Shown: positions 41,901 to 49,501 of the stretch, one piece after another | How the letters are laid out: the number at the start of each line of letters is the position of its first letter | Position numbering within the stretch: position 1 is the stretch's first letter | Assembly (NCBI RefSeq): GCF_001636315.1 | Contig: NZ_KV440949.1 | Coordinates: 5,164,084 to 5,228,083, forward strand | Source of the DNA: Neobacillus mesonae | GTDB lineage: Bacteria > Bacillota > Bacilli > Bacillales > Cytobacillaceae | Reading direction: 5' to 3' | DNA length: 64,000 bases | Notes under the pieces: model-generated | Seen by the model: the letters and a program-made list of their open reading frames with translations, nothing else | What the model was told of the DNA's origin: nothing | The model's database searches: none | Program-made: the position numbers and the translations under genes

Positions 41901-43234
41901 ATCCCACAACACTAAGAGCATTGCTTGACAACTGGGAACAAAGAGGTTTGCTTGCCAGAGTCAAAAAGGAAGTAGACCCCAAATATGAGTTAGGTGCCGT
42001 CATACGACATTTCAACGGTGCGAAACCATTATTATTTGAGAAATTAAAGGGATATAATACGCCAATGGTTGCTGGTCTTGGCGGCGATCGCGGTTTAATG
42101 GCAGATAGTATGGGGATTATGGAGGCAGAATTAATACCAAAATTAATCGAAGCAATCGTTAATCCGATTCCAACAAGAAAGCTCGGTACGGGCCCTGTTC
42201 ATGAAAATGTAGTAATGGGAGAGTTTGATTTAGAAGACCTTTTTCCAATCCCCACCTACCATGCGGAGGACTCGGGTCAATATTATGTTGCCGGGGTTAT
42301 GGTTGTTAAAGATATTACCGGTAAAAAACGTTATACATCTATTAGAAGGATGCAATTTTTAGAAGCAAATAGGACTAATATATTAATCACTTCCCCAGAG
42401 TTGTTTTCTCAATATGAGTATTTTGAAGAGCGAAATGAGCCTATGGAAATTGCTGTGATGTTCGGTGTTGTTCCAGCGGTTATACTGAGCTCGCAGGTAA
42501 GTACCCATTTATACCATACGGATAAATTGGATATTGCAGGTGCTTTATTAGGGCAATCCTTAGATGTTGTTCAATGTAAAACAGTTGACCTAGAGGTATT
42601 AGCCGAGGCTGAAATTGTATTTGAAGGGAAAATGCTTCCCCATATTCGGGAAACAGAGGGGCCATTTGGGGAGCTGGCGGGCTACTACGGCACGATATCA
42701 CAGCAGCCGATTGTAGAAATTACCGCAGTAACCTATCGCAATAACGCCATCAATCAAACCATTTTTCCATCCAGTTATGAAGAAAGACTTCCTATGGCAC
42801 TTGTCCGCGAGGCTACATTACTTGGTACAGTCAGGCAGGTAGTTCCTAAGGTAAAAGCTGTCCATATCACAATGGGTGGAGTTGCAAGATATCACGCTGT
42901 AATCCAAATTGAAAAACAATCTGATGGTGATGGTAAGCAGGCTGCGCTTGCTGCATTTGCTAGTGATAAAGATTTGAAACATGTTGTTGTTGTAGATGAG
43001 GATGTGAACATTTGGAATTCGGATGATGTTGAATGGGCCATTGCTACAAGGGTCCAGGCCGATCAGGATATCTTTATCGTCCCAGGGGCAAAAGGTTCTC
43101 CACTTGAATCATCCCATAACCTTAGGGGTGTTTCAGCAAAGATGGGGATTGACGCCACATATCCATTAACACATGCGAAAGATTTCAAAAGAACATCTGT
43201 CCCTATAAAAATCGATATAGCTCAATATTTGTAA
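41897..43234 (+). CDS. ubiD: UbiD-family prenyl-FMN decarboxylase, candidate aminoimidazole carboxylate decarboxylase
   Basis: The 445-residue enzyme matches UbiD: an N-terminal LRALLDNWEQRGLL helix, the cofactor-site region with TSIRRMQF, and the catalytic ETEGPFGELAGYYG stretch, which contains the conserved glutamates. UbiD enzymes (de)carboxylate aromatic and heteroaromatic acids. Inside this operon 4-amino-5-imidazolecarboxylate is the fitting substrate, giving 4-aminoimidazole. Ubiquinone synthesis is unlikely because Bacillaceae use menaquinone. Direct contact with the shell genes supports the pathway role. Confidence 0.92.
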   Translation: MNPTTLRALLDNWEQRGLLARVKKEVDPKYELGAVIRHFNGAKPLLFEKLKGYNTPMVAGLGGDRGLMADSMGIMEAELIPKLIEAIVNPIPTRKLGTGPVHENVVMGEFDLEDLFPIPTYHAEDSGQYYVAGVMVVKDITGKKRYTSIRRMQFLEANRTNILITSPELFSQYEYFEERNEPMEIAVMFGVVPAVILSSQVSTHLYHTDKLDIAGALLGQSLDVVQCKTVDLEVLAEAEIVFEGKMLPHIRETEGPFGELAGYYGTISQQPIVEITAVTYRNNAINQTIFPSSYEERLPMALVREATLLGTVRQVVPKVKAVHITMGGVARYHAVIQIEKQSDGDGKQAALAAFASDKDLKHVVVVDEDVNIWNSDDVEWAIATRVQADQDIFIVPGAKGSPLESSHNLRGVSAKMGIDATYPLTHAKDFKRTSVPIKIDIAQYL

Positions 43235-43271
43235 AGAACATGGCTCAGGCAGGCAGAGGAGGTTCTACTAA

Positions 43272-43535
43272 ATGAAAGCAATTGGATTAATTGAAACAAG
43301 AGGGCTGACAGCGGCGATTGAGGCGCTGGATTCAATGGCAAAAGCCGCAAATATACGCCTTGTTGATTTGAAAAAAGTAGGATCAGGTCTTGTTACAGTA
43401 ATAGTAGAAGGTGATGTATCAGATGTTACCGCAGCAGTGGAAGTTGGGAAAGAGGCGCATCTTCGGACTGGCGGAGAACTTGTTTCTTACAACGTAATCG
43501 CAAGACCGCATTCAGAAATAGCAAAGATTTTGTAA
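43272..43535 (+). CDS. Microcompartment hexameric shell protein (BMC-H)
   Basis: This 87-residue single BMC-domain protein has the canonical series AIGLIETRGLTAAIEALDSM, then KVGSGLVTVIVEGDV and YNVIARPHSEI. The GSG after KV is the usual pore loop. It should form hexamers tiling the facets. It is the first shell gene, 37 bases after ubiD, with a GAGGAGG ribosome site. Confidence 0.97.
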   Translation: MKAIGLIETRGLTAAIEALDSMAKAANIRLVDLKKVGSGLVTVIVEGDVSDVTAAVEVGKEAHLRTGGELVSYNVIARPHSEIAKIL

Positions 43536-43552
43536 CAGCGGGGTGTTAAAAG

Positions 43553-44518
43553 ATGTCAGAGTTCATGAAAAGTATCGTTCAGGAGGTTTTGAATAACCAA
43601 GGAAAAAGTACAACATCTATTCAAACACAAACTGTAAGCAGCCCTTCCGTTTCCAAGGTACAACCCAATACACAAAGTAATGGGAAGGATTCATTAACCA
43701 GTTTAAATCGTCCTAACTATCAAAGGATGAAAAAGGAGCAAAGACTTTCTGTCTCGGGACAGACTACCCCTTCCGGCCCAAATCAACATGCAGTAAAACC
43801 GACCCAACATGAAAACAGCAGCAATAAATTAAAAAAAGATCTATTTTCACAGCTTAGCACAGTTGCCCTTGGGCAAGGAAAAATTGAAAGGAATTATGGC
43901 AGTTATCATATTCCGAAATCAATAAAGCCGAAGCAGCCTCCAAAACTATTGGGGAAAACAAAAGATGAAAGTTATGTTTGGTATTTCCCAACTGTTACAG
44001 ACCAACTAGCTCCCAAATTCAAACGAACAACGAACGGAGCTGGAGTTGGAGTCATTACTTCCAAAGTGTGTCTGCCAAGTCAGTTACTCATAGTAAATGA
44101 CGTCATGCGTGAAAATACAGATGCAAAATACCATCTTAGCTGGGATCGAAACAATAAAGATTCATTTGTATGGGAATTATACGACCATGATTCAACAAGA
44201 TTAGAGAGAAAACTTCAGGCTATATTACAAATACTTCACAGGAAATCTTCAAAAACAATTGATTCCTATACGGTTGTTTCACCAAGTGCCTGGCTGTCCA
44301 CACAATTAAATATAAGTACATCGGTAGAAGCAATTTCGATATTGGAAGGGGTACCGTATTATGCTTCACTACTATTATTAGAACAATATTTTAGTTCTGA
44401 GGAGCAAAAACCATTTCAATATAGTATTGAAAATAATTATTTAATCATTAGCGGACCACATCAAGTCATTTCAAAGGTAATTCAAGTTTTTAGAAAAAAG
44501 GCGGAAAGTTTACTTTAA
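43553..44518 (+). CDS. Microcompartment-associated protein with targeting-like helix and two cryptic BMC-like domains
   Basis: The 321-residue protein is not a recognised family. Residues 1-15 (MSEFMKSIVQEVLNN) form an amphipathic helix like encapsulation peptides. A low-complexity Ser/Gln/Thr linker follows to about residue 90. Residues 163-251 follow the BMC-domain order of strands and helices: GVGVITSKVCLPSQLLIVND, a FVWELYDHD strand, and YTVVSPSAWLSTQL. The last piece lines up with YNVIARPHSEI in the adjacent shell protein. Residues 258-321 repeat the first part (AISILEGVPYYASLLLLEQY, YLIISGPHQVISKVIQVF). I infer a divergent tandem BMC-like protein, perhaps linking cargo and shell. Confidence 0.6.
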   Translation: MSEFMKSIVQEVLNNQGKSTTSIQTQTVSSPSVSKVQPNTQSNGKDSLTSLNRPNYQRMKKEQRLSVSGQTTPSGPNQHAVKPTQHENSSNKLKKDLFSQLSTVALGQGKIERNYGSYHIPKSIKPKQPPKLLGKTKDESYVWYFPTVTDQLAPKFKRTTNGAGVGVITSKVCLPSQLLIVNDVMRENTDAKYHLSWDRNNKDSFVWELYDHDSTRLERKLQAILQILHRKSSKTIDSYTVVSPSAWLSTQLNISTSVEAISILEGVPYYASLLLLEQYFSSEEQKPFQYSIENNYLIISGPHQVISKVIQVFRKKAESLL

Positions 44519-44558
44519 ATGATAAACACAGGTTTGATGGCAAGGGGGTATAGGATCA

Positions 44559-44981
44559 TTGCGTGCATTAGGACTAATTGAGACGGTTGGCTATACTACT
44601 GCTGTTTCAGCGGCGGATGCAGCCGTAAAAGCTGCAGCTGTTGAAATTATCGGTATAGAAAAAGTTATCGGGGTAAGTGGATACCTTGGAGTTACCATCC
44701 AGCTCGGCGGCGATGTAGGTGCAGTTCAAGCAGCGGTAGACGCCGGTAAGGCTGAAGGAGAAAGAGTAGGGAAAGTCATTTCAGCAAACGTCATTGCCCG
44801 GGCGCATGATGATGTAAATGGAAAATTACTCAGCCTTTTTAATTTAAATAAGAAAACAGCACAAGAAGAATTAGAAACTATTAACAATCCAAAAAGTAAG
44901 AAAACCACTAAAACAAAAAATCAAGAAAAAGACAAAGCAATCGATGAAGTGAAAAAAGAAACAAAGCCAAATGAGGAATAG
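44559..44981 (+). CDS. Microcompartment shell protein (BMC-H) with charged C-terminal tail
   Basis: Residues 1-90 form a BMC domain (ALGLIETVGYTTAVSAADAA, the pore region IGVSGYLGVTIQLGGDVG, VISANVIARAHDDV). The pore loop is longer and different from the other two shell proteins. A tail of about 45 residues, rich in Lys, Glu and Thr, follows and is unusual for BMC-H. The start is TTG at 44559 with a GGGGG-rich but imperfect ribosome site. Confidence 0.92.
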   Translation: MRALGLIETVGYTTAVSAADAAVKAAAVEIIGIEKVIGVSGYLGVTIQLGGDVGAVQAAVDAGKAEGERVGKVISANVIARAHDDVNGKLLSLFNLNKKTAQEELETINNPKSKKTTKTKNQEKDKAIDEVKKETKPNEE

Positions 44982-45015
44982 GTTTATTACATTTAATTAT
45001 TAGGAGGAACAGATC

Positions 45016-45294
45016 ATGGGAGAGGCCTTAGGATTAATCGAAACAAAGGGATTAGTTGGTGCTATTGAGGCGGCAGATGCAATGGTTAAGGCAGCTAATG
45101 TTGAAATATGCGGATATGAAAAAGTCGGCTTTGGACTTGTTACAGTTATGGTTCGAGGAGATGTTGGCGCTGTTAAAGCGGCTACAGATGCAGGGGCAAG
45201 TGCGGCAAGCAGGGTTGGAGAGTTAGTTTCCGTCCATGTGATACCGAGACCACATAGCGAAATTGAAAGAGCTCTTTTATCCAAAGCTGAATAA
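45016..45294 (+). CDS. Microcompartment hexameric shell protein (BMC-H)
   Basis: The 92-residue product is a canonical BMC-H: GEALGLIETKGLVGAIEAAD, KVGFGLVTVMVRGDVGAV, and SVHVIPRPHSEIE. The pore loop is GFG, placing a phenylalanine at the pore where the first shell protein has serine. This suggests different pore selectivity. A strong TAGGAGGA site precedes ATG 45016. The next gene starts on the last base of its stop. Confidence 0.97.
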   Translation: MGEALGLIETKGLVGAIEAADAMVKAANVEICGYEKVGFGLVTVMVRGDVGAVKAATDAGASAASRVGELVSVHVIPRPHSEIERALLSKAE

Positions 45295-46040
45295 TGTTGT
45301 CTAAAGCAAACCGAAGTATGGTTGTAAAGAATGTTGTAAATGAAGTTATGAACGGCTGCTTCCCGATTCATAACAAGGAAGCATCTACACGCATTCTAGC
45401 CCTATTAGCATTTAATGAAATAGGCGTGGAACAGGGCATTTCAACACTAAAGCATTTAAATAAAACAAGTGCCTGCACTCGTATTTTTGCGGAGGAAGGC
45501 TATTTTAGTTTTGGTAAACTCCATTCATTTATCGAGTTAAGTGAAAATGATGATTGGACACCTGTAGATCATTTCACAAAAGAAATCGAGGATGAATTTG
45601 ACCAGTTGTTTATTCCAGTTGCATCATTTTCCCTTGTTTCAGAATTAGTTCACTTTTTTGATTCTCGGCCGCTGGCCAGAATCATTCAGCGTTCCTTATT
45701 AAAAGGGATAAAAGTGACGATGGTTGAAGATATTGTCAATCCATATAGTCAATCAATAAGGGAAAGAGATTGGGATAAAGGCACGAGTTTTTTAAAAAAT
45801 GAACTTTTTAATCAAATAAAAAAGTTACAGGGGTTTGGTGTAACGCTTATCCATTCAGATCAAGTGAAATCGTATTTTCAAAGACAAACCGCAGGCCGAA
45901 GAGCCCTCTTAACCGAAGAAGAAGTTATCAAAGCAAACCGAAATCATCAAATAGAAATCTTTTTATCTAGTGGAACGTTGATCACACCATTGGCTCGGGA
46001 TACTGCGAGGAATTTAGGAATACGATTAACCTTAAGGTAA
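45294..46040 (+). CDS. Microcompartment-associated protein, flavoprotein/EutT-like remnant motifs, unknown function
   Basis: The 248-residue protein begins with a helix NRSMVVKNVVNEVMNG that resembles encapsulation peptides. The middle FIPVASFSLVSELVHFFD followed by GIKVTMVEDIVNP recalls the flavoprotein found in several microcompartment loci. The C-terminus LITPLARDTARNLGIRL matches the TP-x-ARD motif shared by EutQ/EutT and other BMC-associated proteins. I do not assign a reaction. The ATG overlaps the preceding stop codon (TAATG). Confidence 0.65.
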   Translation: MLSKANRSMVVKNVVNEVMNGCFPIHNKEASTRILALLAFNEIGVEQGISTLKHLNKTSACTRIFAEEGYFSFGKLHSFIELSENDDWTPVDHFTKEIEDEFDQLFIPVASFSLVSELVHFFDSRPLARIIQRSLLKGIKVTMVEDIVNPYSQSIRERDWDKGTSFLKNELFNQIKKLQGFGVTLIHSDQVKSYFQRQTAGRRALLTEEEVIKANRNHQIEIFLSSGTLITPLARDTARNLGIRLTLR

Positions 46041-46055
46041 GGAGTAGATTGGATA

Positions 46056-46319
46056 ATGGAAATGGGGATTGTGGTTGGAAGATTAACAGCAACAAGAAAA
46101 GATGAGAATTTAGTAGGATCTAAGCTTCTGATTACACAGCCTATCGCTATTGATGGCAGTTACCTATCTCACCCCATTGTGACAGTAGATACAGTTGGGG
46201 CGGGAGTCGGAGAAAAAGTAATATTTGTAAAAGGAAGTATGGCATCCAGATCAACTCATAATAAAGAAGCTCCCATTGATGCAGCGATTGTTGGGATTAT
46301 AGATAGTATAGATACCTAG
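46056..46319 (+). CDS. Microcompartment pentameric vertex protein (BMC-P, EutN/CcmL family)
   Basis: The 87-residue protein has the EutN/CcmL pattern: GIVVGRLTATRKDENLVGSK, VDTVGAGVGEKVIFVKGS and DAAIVGIIDSID. It forms the pentamers that close shell vertices. Together with three BMC-H genes it completes a minimal shell set. No standard BMC-T gene is present. Confidence 0.96.
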   Translation: MEMGIVVGRLTATRKDENLVGSKLLITQPIAIDGSYLSHPIVTVDTVGAGVGEKVIFVKGSMASRSTHNKEAPIDAAIVGIIDSIDT

Positions 46320-46340
46320 AAATGTTGGGAGGTTAGCAAC

Positions 46341-48149
46341 GTGGAAGCAAAAGAAATTAAAGAAGCAATCCAGAGAAGAAAATTAATTGATGTATTACTT
46401 GATAAGAATCAGTTTGCCGATTTAGTTTTAAAAGATGGCTTCTTTATAAATGTCATAACAAGAGAAATCTATCAAGCCGATGTTGCCGTAAAGGGCGACC
46501 ATGTCCTAATGGTTGGAGACGCCAAGGATTTAATTGGCCCCGCAACAAAAGTAGAGGATGTTAGAGGAAAGTTCATTTGCCCAGGTTTCATTGATTCACA
46601 TATGCATTTTGAAAGTGCCATGCTGACGGTTACTGAATTCTCAAGATTATCAATTCCAACAGGGACAACGACCTTAATTGGAGACCCGCATGAAATCGGT
46701 AACGTGCTTGGTGTTCACGGTATGCTCGAGATGGTTAAAGAAGCTAAAACCCTGCCGAATAAAGTAAAATTTACCGTTCCATGTGCTGTACCTGATGCAC
46801 CTGGTCTTGAAACATCCGGATATGATGTAAATTCGAATCATATGAAAGAGCTATTAAACGATCCTTATGTACAAGGAATTGGAGAAATTCAAAGCTTTAG
46901 TAATGTAAAACCAGTTTACCAAAACGCACCACATTTAATTGATGATCTTGTTGCAGCCGTAACATATGCTGAGAGTATTGGCAAGACGGTTGAGGGGAAT
47001 GCCCCGGGTTTATTTGGAAAAGAACTGGCAGCACATATTATCAGCGGCGGTACGCATGTCTCCTGCCACGAAACAACAACGAAAGAAGAAATGGTTGAAA
47101 AACTTCGCTACGGTGTAAGTGTGTTTATGAGGGAGGGCTCTTCTCAGCGTAATATGGCTGAATGTATCCGAGCTATAACTGAAGATGGGCTTGATTCCAG
47201 AAGAGCAATTCTAGTTAGTGATGATATGGTGCCGGAGGATTTAATCAAGTATGGCCATATGAATGATATTGTCAGAAGAACAATAGCTCAAGGGATTGAC
47301 CCAGTAGAGGCAATTCAAATGGCTACCATTAATCCTGCAGCTCATTTTGGCTTTAAGGACGTAGGGGTATTAGCACCTGGGAAGAAAGCAGATATTGCCG
47401 TGATTAGTGACCTTGAAAATATGGTGATTGACCAAGTTTATTTAAATGGGAAGAAATCTGCCGAAAAAGGCAAATTAACAATAGATTTGGGACGGTACAC
47501 TTATCCTGATTCCGTGAAAAATTCAGTGAAATGTAAACCGGTAACGAAGAATGACCTTGTAATAAAGGCGAATGGAAGAAAAGCAAGAGTTCGGGCAATT
47601 GAAGCGATTCCAGATCAAAATTTAACCGGAGCCCGTGAGTTTGAACTGAATGTTGCTGATGGTATTGTTCAACCATGCTTACAGCAAGATGTTCTGCCAA
47701 TGCTTGTCATTGAAAGACATGGCCGCAGCGGCAAAATTGGCAAAACGTTTATTCACGGCTTCAAACTGGGAAGCGGAGCAATTGCTGAAAGTGTAGCCCA
47801 TGATACCCATAATATAATTGTTTCAGGAACTAACTACGAAGACATGGTGACCGCTGTCAATCGAGTGATTGCAATGGGCGGCGGAATTGCGATGATTAAG
47901 GACGGGAAAGTTGTTGGAGATATGGAATTAAATGTTGGAGGACTGATTACCGATCAATTGTCAGGGCAAGAGGTTGCTGAGAAAATTGCTGAACTGACAA
48001 GACTGGCTGAGGTCGAGCTTGAATGCGGAATCCATGTGCCATTTATGCATTTGTCATTCTGGTCATTGGTTACAAGTCCGAAATGGAAAATAACTGATAT
48101 GGGATTAATCGATGTAGATAAATTTGAAATTATCCCAACTGTCATTTAA
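46341..48149 (+). CDS. Adenine-deaminase paralogue with altered active site, candidate 4-aminoimidazole deaminase
   Basis: The 602-residue protein aligns end to end with adenine deaminase, including the copy at 27840: SHMHFESAM, GDPHEIGNV, MREGSS and SVAHDTHN. Key sites differ. The canonical DGHA/DGHC metal-site histidine is replaced by Asn220 in VEGNAPGL, and the TDHEC motif reads VSCHET. These changes, and a location between shell genes and downstream hydrolases, argue for a substrate other than adenine. 4-Aminoimidazole, the imidazole half of adenine, is the proposed substrate, giving 4-imidazolone and ammonia. The assignment is inference. Confidence 0.85.
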   Translation: MEAKEIKEAIQRRKLIDVLLDKNQFADLVLKDGFFINVITREIYQADVAVKGDHVLMVGDAKDLIGPATKVEDVRGKFICPGFIDSHMHFESAMLTVTEFSRLSIPTGTTTLIGDPHEIGNVLGVHGMLEMVKEAKTLPNKVKFTVPCAVPDAPGLETSGYDVNSNHMKELLNDPYVQGIGEIQSFSNVKPVYQNAPHLIDDLVAAVTYAESIGKTVEGNAPGLFGKELAAHIISGGTHVSCHETTTKEEMVEKLRYGVSVFMREGSSQRNMAECIRAITEDGLDSRRAILVSDDMVPEDLIKYGHMNDIVRRTIAQGIDPVEAIQMATINPAAHFGFKDVGVLAPGKKADIAVISDLENMVIDQVYLNGKKSAEKGKLTIDLGRYTYPDSVKNSVKCKPVTKNDLVIKANGRKARVRAIEAIPDQNLTGAREFELNVADGIVQPCLQQDVLPMLVIERHGRSGKIGKTFIHGFKLGSGAIAESVAHDTHNIIVSGTNYEDMVTAVNRVIAMGGGIAMIKDGKVVGDMELNVGGLITDQLSGQEVAEKIAELTRLAEVELECGIHVPFMHLSFWSLVTSPKWKITDMGLIDVDKFEIIPTVI

Positions 48150-48166
48150 TTCTGGGGGGATAGTGA

Positions 48167-48850
48167 ATGGGTTATAGACTCGTTGATTTGTCACAGGAAA
48201 TATATCAAGGGATGCCGGTGTTTCCATTACACCAAAAAACAATGATCTTTCCCAATATAACTCATGAGGAAAGTAAGGCAAAGATCGGGTTTGAATTTGC
48301 TACTAATAATCTATTAATTAATGAACACGGTCCCACACATACCGATGCCACATACGAATTTGATCCGAATGGGAAGTATATCGATGAGATGCCGCTCGAG
48401 TATTTTTACGGCCCGGCTGTTTGTCTTGATGTCTCGCATGTTTCACCCGATGGTTATATTACACAACCTATTTTAGAAGAAGCACTTTATAAATCGGCTC
48501 AAGTTATCCAAACCGGTGATATTGTTTTATTATATACCGGACATTATAACAGGGCATATGGAACAGAGGAATGGCTGACACGCTACTCGGGGTTAGATTA
48601 CGAAGGGGCAAAATGGTTAGCTGAGCAAGGTGTTGTGAATATAGGCATAGATGCCCCAGCCATCGATAATCCGCTTGATAGAAAATTCTCAGGTCATCTC
48701 GTTTGCCGTGAATATCAAATCTCTAATACGGAGAACTTGTGCAATCTAGACCAGGTAGCAGGTAAAAGATTTCTGTATTTCGGTTTGCCATTAAAAATCC
48801 GCAAAGGAACTGGTTCACCTATTCGCGCAGTTGCGTTATTCATTGATTAG
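48167..48850 (+). CDS. Cyclase-family metal hydrolase, candidate imidazolone hydrolase
   Basis: The 227-residue enzyme belongs to the cyclase/kynurenine-formamidase-like family: DLSQEIYQGMPVFP at the start, the metal-binding NEHGPTHTDATYEF (usually HxGTHxDxP), and TGDIVLLYTG. Family members include formamidase and isatin hydrolase, which opens a lactam ring. By position it is my candidate for opening 4-imidazolone to formiminoglycine. Confidence 0.85.
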   Translation: MGYRLVDLSQEIYQGMPVFPLHQKTMIFPNITHEESKAKIGFEFATNNLLINEHGPTHTDATYEFDPNGKYIDEMPLEYFYGPAVCLDVSHVSPDGYITQPILEEALYKSAQVIQTGDIVLLYTGHYNRAYGTEEWLTRYSGLDYEGAKWLAEQGVVNIGIDAPAIDNPLDRKFSGHLVCREYQISNTENLCNLDQVAGKRFLYFGLPLKIRKGTGSPIRAVALFID

Positions 48851-48880
48851 AAATGTAAAACATTAAGGGAGGGACTAGGC

Positions 48881-49501
48881 TTGAATCCAGCAGCCAAAGA
48901 AAGAATTAAGGATGAAATAATCATTCCTCCATATGAAGGCAGAAGTGCATTGTTAAAAAAAGGCGAGGAGCTTATCATCATTGATGTTGAAGGAAAGCAA
49001 GTAGGCGATTTCGTTTGCTTTAATCTTAATGATGTTTCGGAGTACGTCTCACCAGTTCATATGCGTGCATCGTTAAGCAGCATCCGTTTAAAACCAGGGG
49101 ACTATTTATATAGCAATATACGTCGCCCATTAATGGAACTGGTCCACGACACGGTTGGTAAGCATGATTTCTTTTTCCCGGCATGTGATTACTATCGCTA
49201 TAAAGTGGATTTTAATTTAGAGGATCATCCGAATTGTCACGATAATATTGAGAAGGCACTTAGCAGGTTTGGAATCGAACCTCCAATTATACCAGACCCG
49301 ATCAATTGGTTTATGAATAATAAACTGAATGATTTAGGAGATTATGAGATTTGCGAACCGTTGTCAAAACCCGGTGATTACGTGCGGTTAAGAGCTTTAG
49401 AAGATGTGGTTATTGCCTGTACAACCTGTTCTCAAGATTTAGCACCTGTAAACGGGTGGAAAGTCACCCCGCTCAAATTACAAATTGTTGAGGTGCTCTA
49501 A
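48881..49501 (+). CDS. DUF1989 (urea-carboxylase-associated family) protein, candidate formiminoglycine deiminase
   Basis: The 206-residue protein matches DUF1989: FFPACDYYRYK, HPNCHDNIEKAL, a PDPINWFMN segment and CTTCSQDLAPVN with conserved cysteines. Some family members act as carboxyguanidine deiminases, replacing C=NH by C=O. In this operon the analogous reaction would convert formiminoglycine to N-formylglycine and ammonia, without tetrahydrofolate. The start is TTG 48881 after AAGGGAGGG. The stop overlaps the next ATG by one base. Confidence 0.8.
   Translation: MNPAAKERIKDEIIIPPYEGRSALLKKGEELIIIDVEGKQVGDFVCFNLNDVSEYVSPVHMRASLSSIRLKPGDYLYSNIRRPLMELVHDTVGKHDFFFPACDYYRYKVDFNLEDHPNCHDNIEKALSRFGIEPPIIPDPINWFMNNKLNDLGDYEICEPLSKPGDYVRLRALEDVVIACTTCSQDLAPVNGWKVTPLKLQIVEVL

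Noticed and set aside
41340..43234. ubiX/ubiD as ubiquinone synthesis genes
   Set aside because: Bacillaceae use menaquinone, and the pair sits between catabolic hydrolases and shell genes; a catabolic decarboxylase is more likely.
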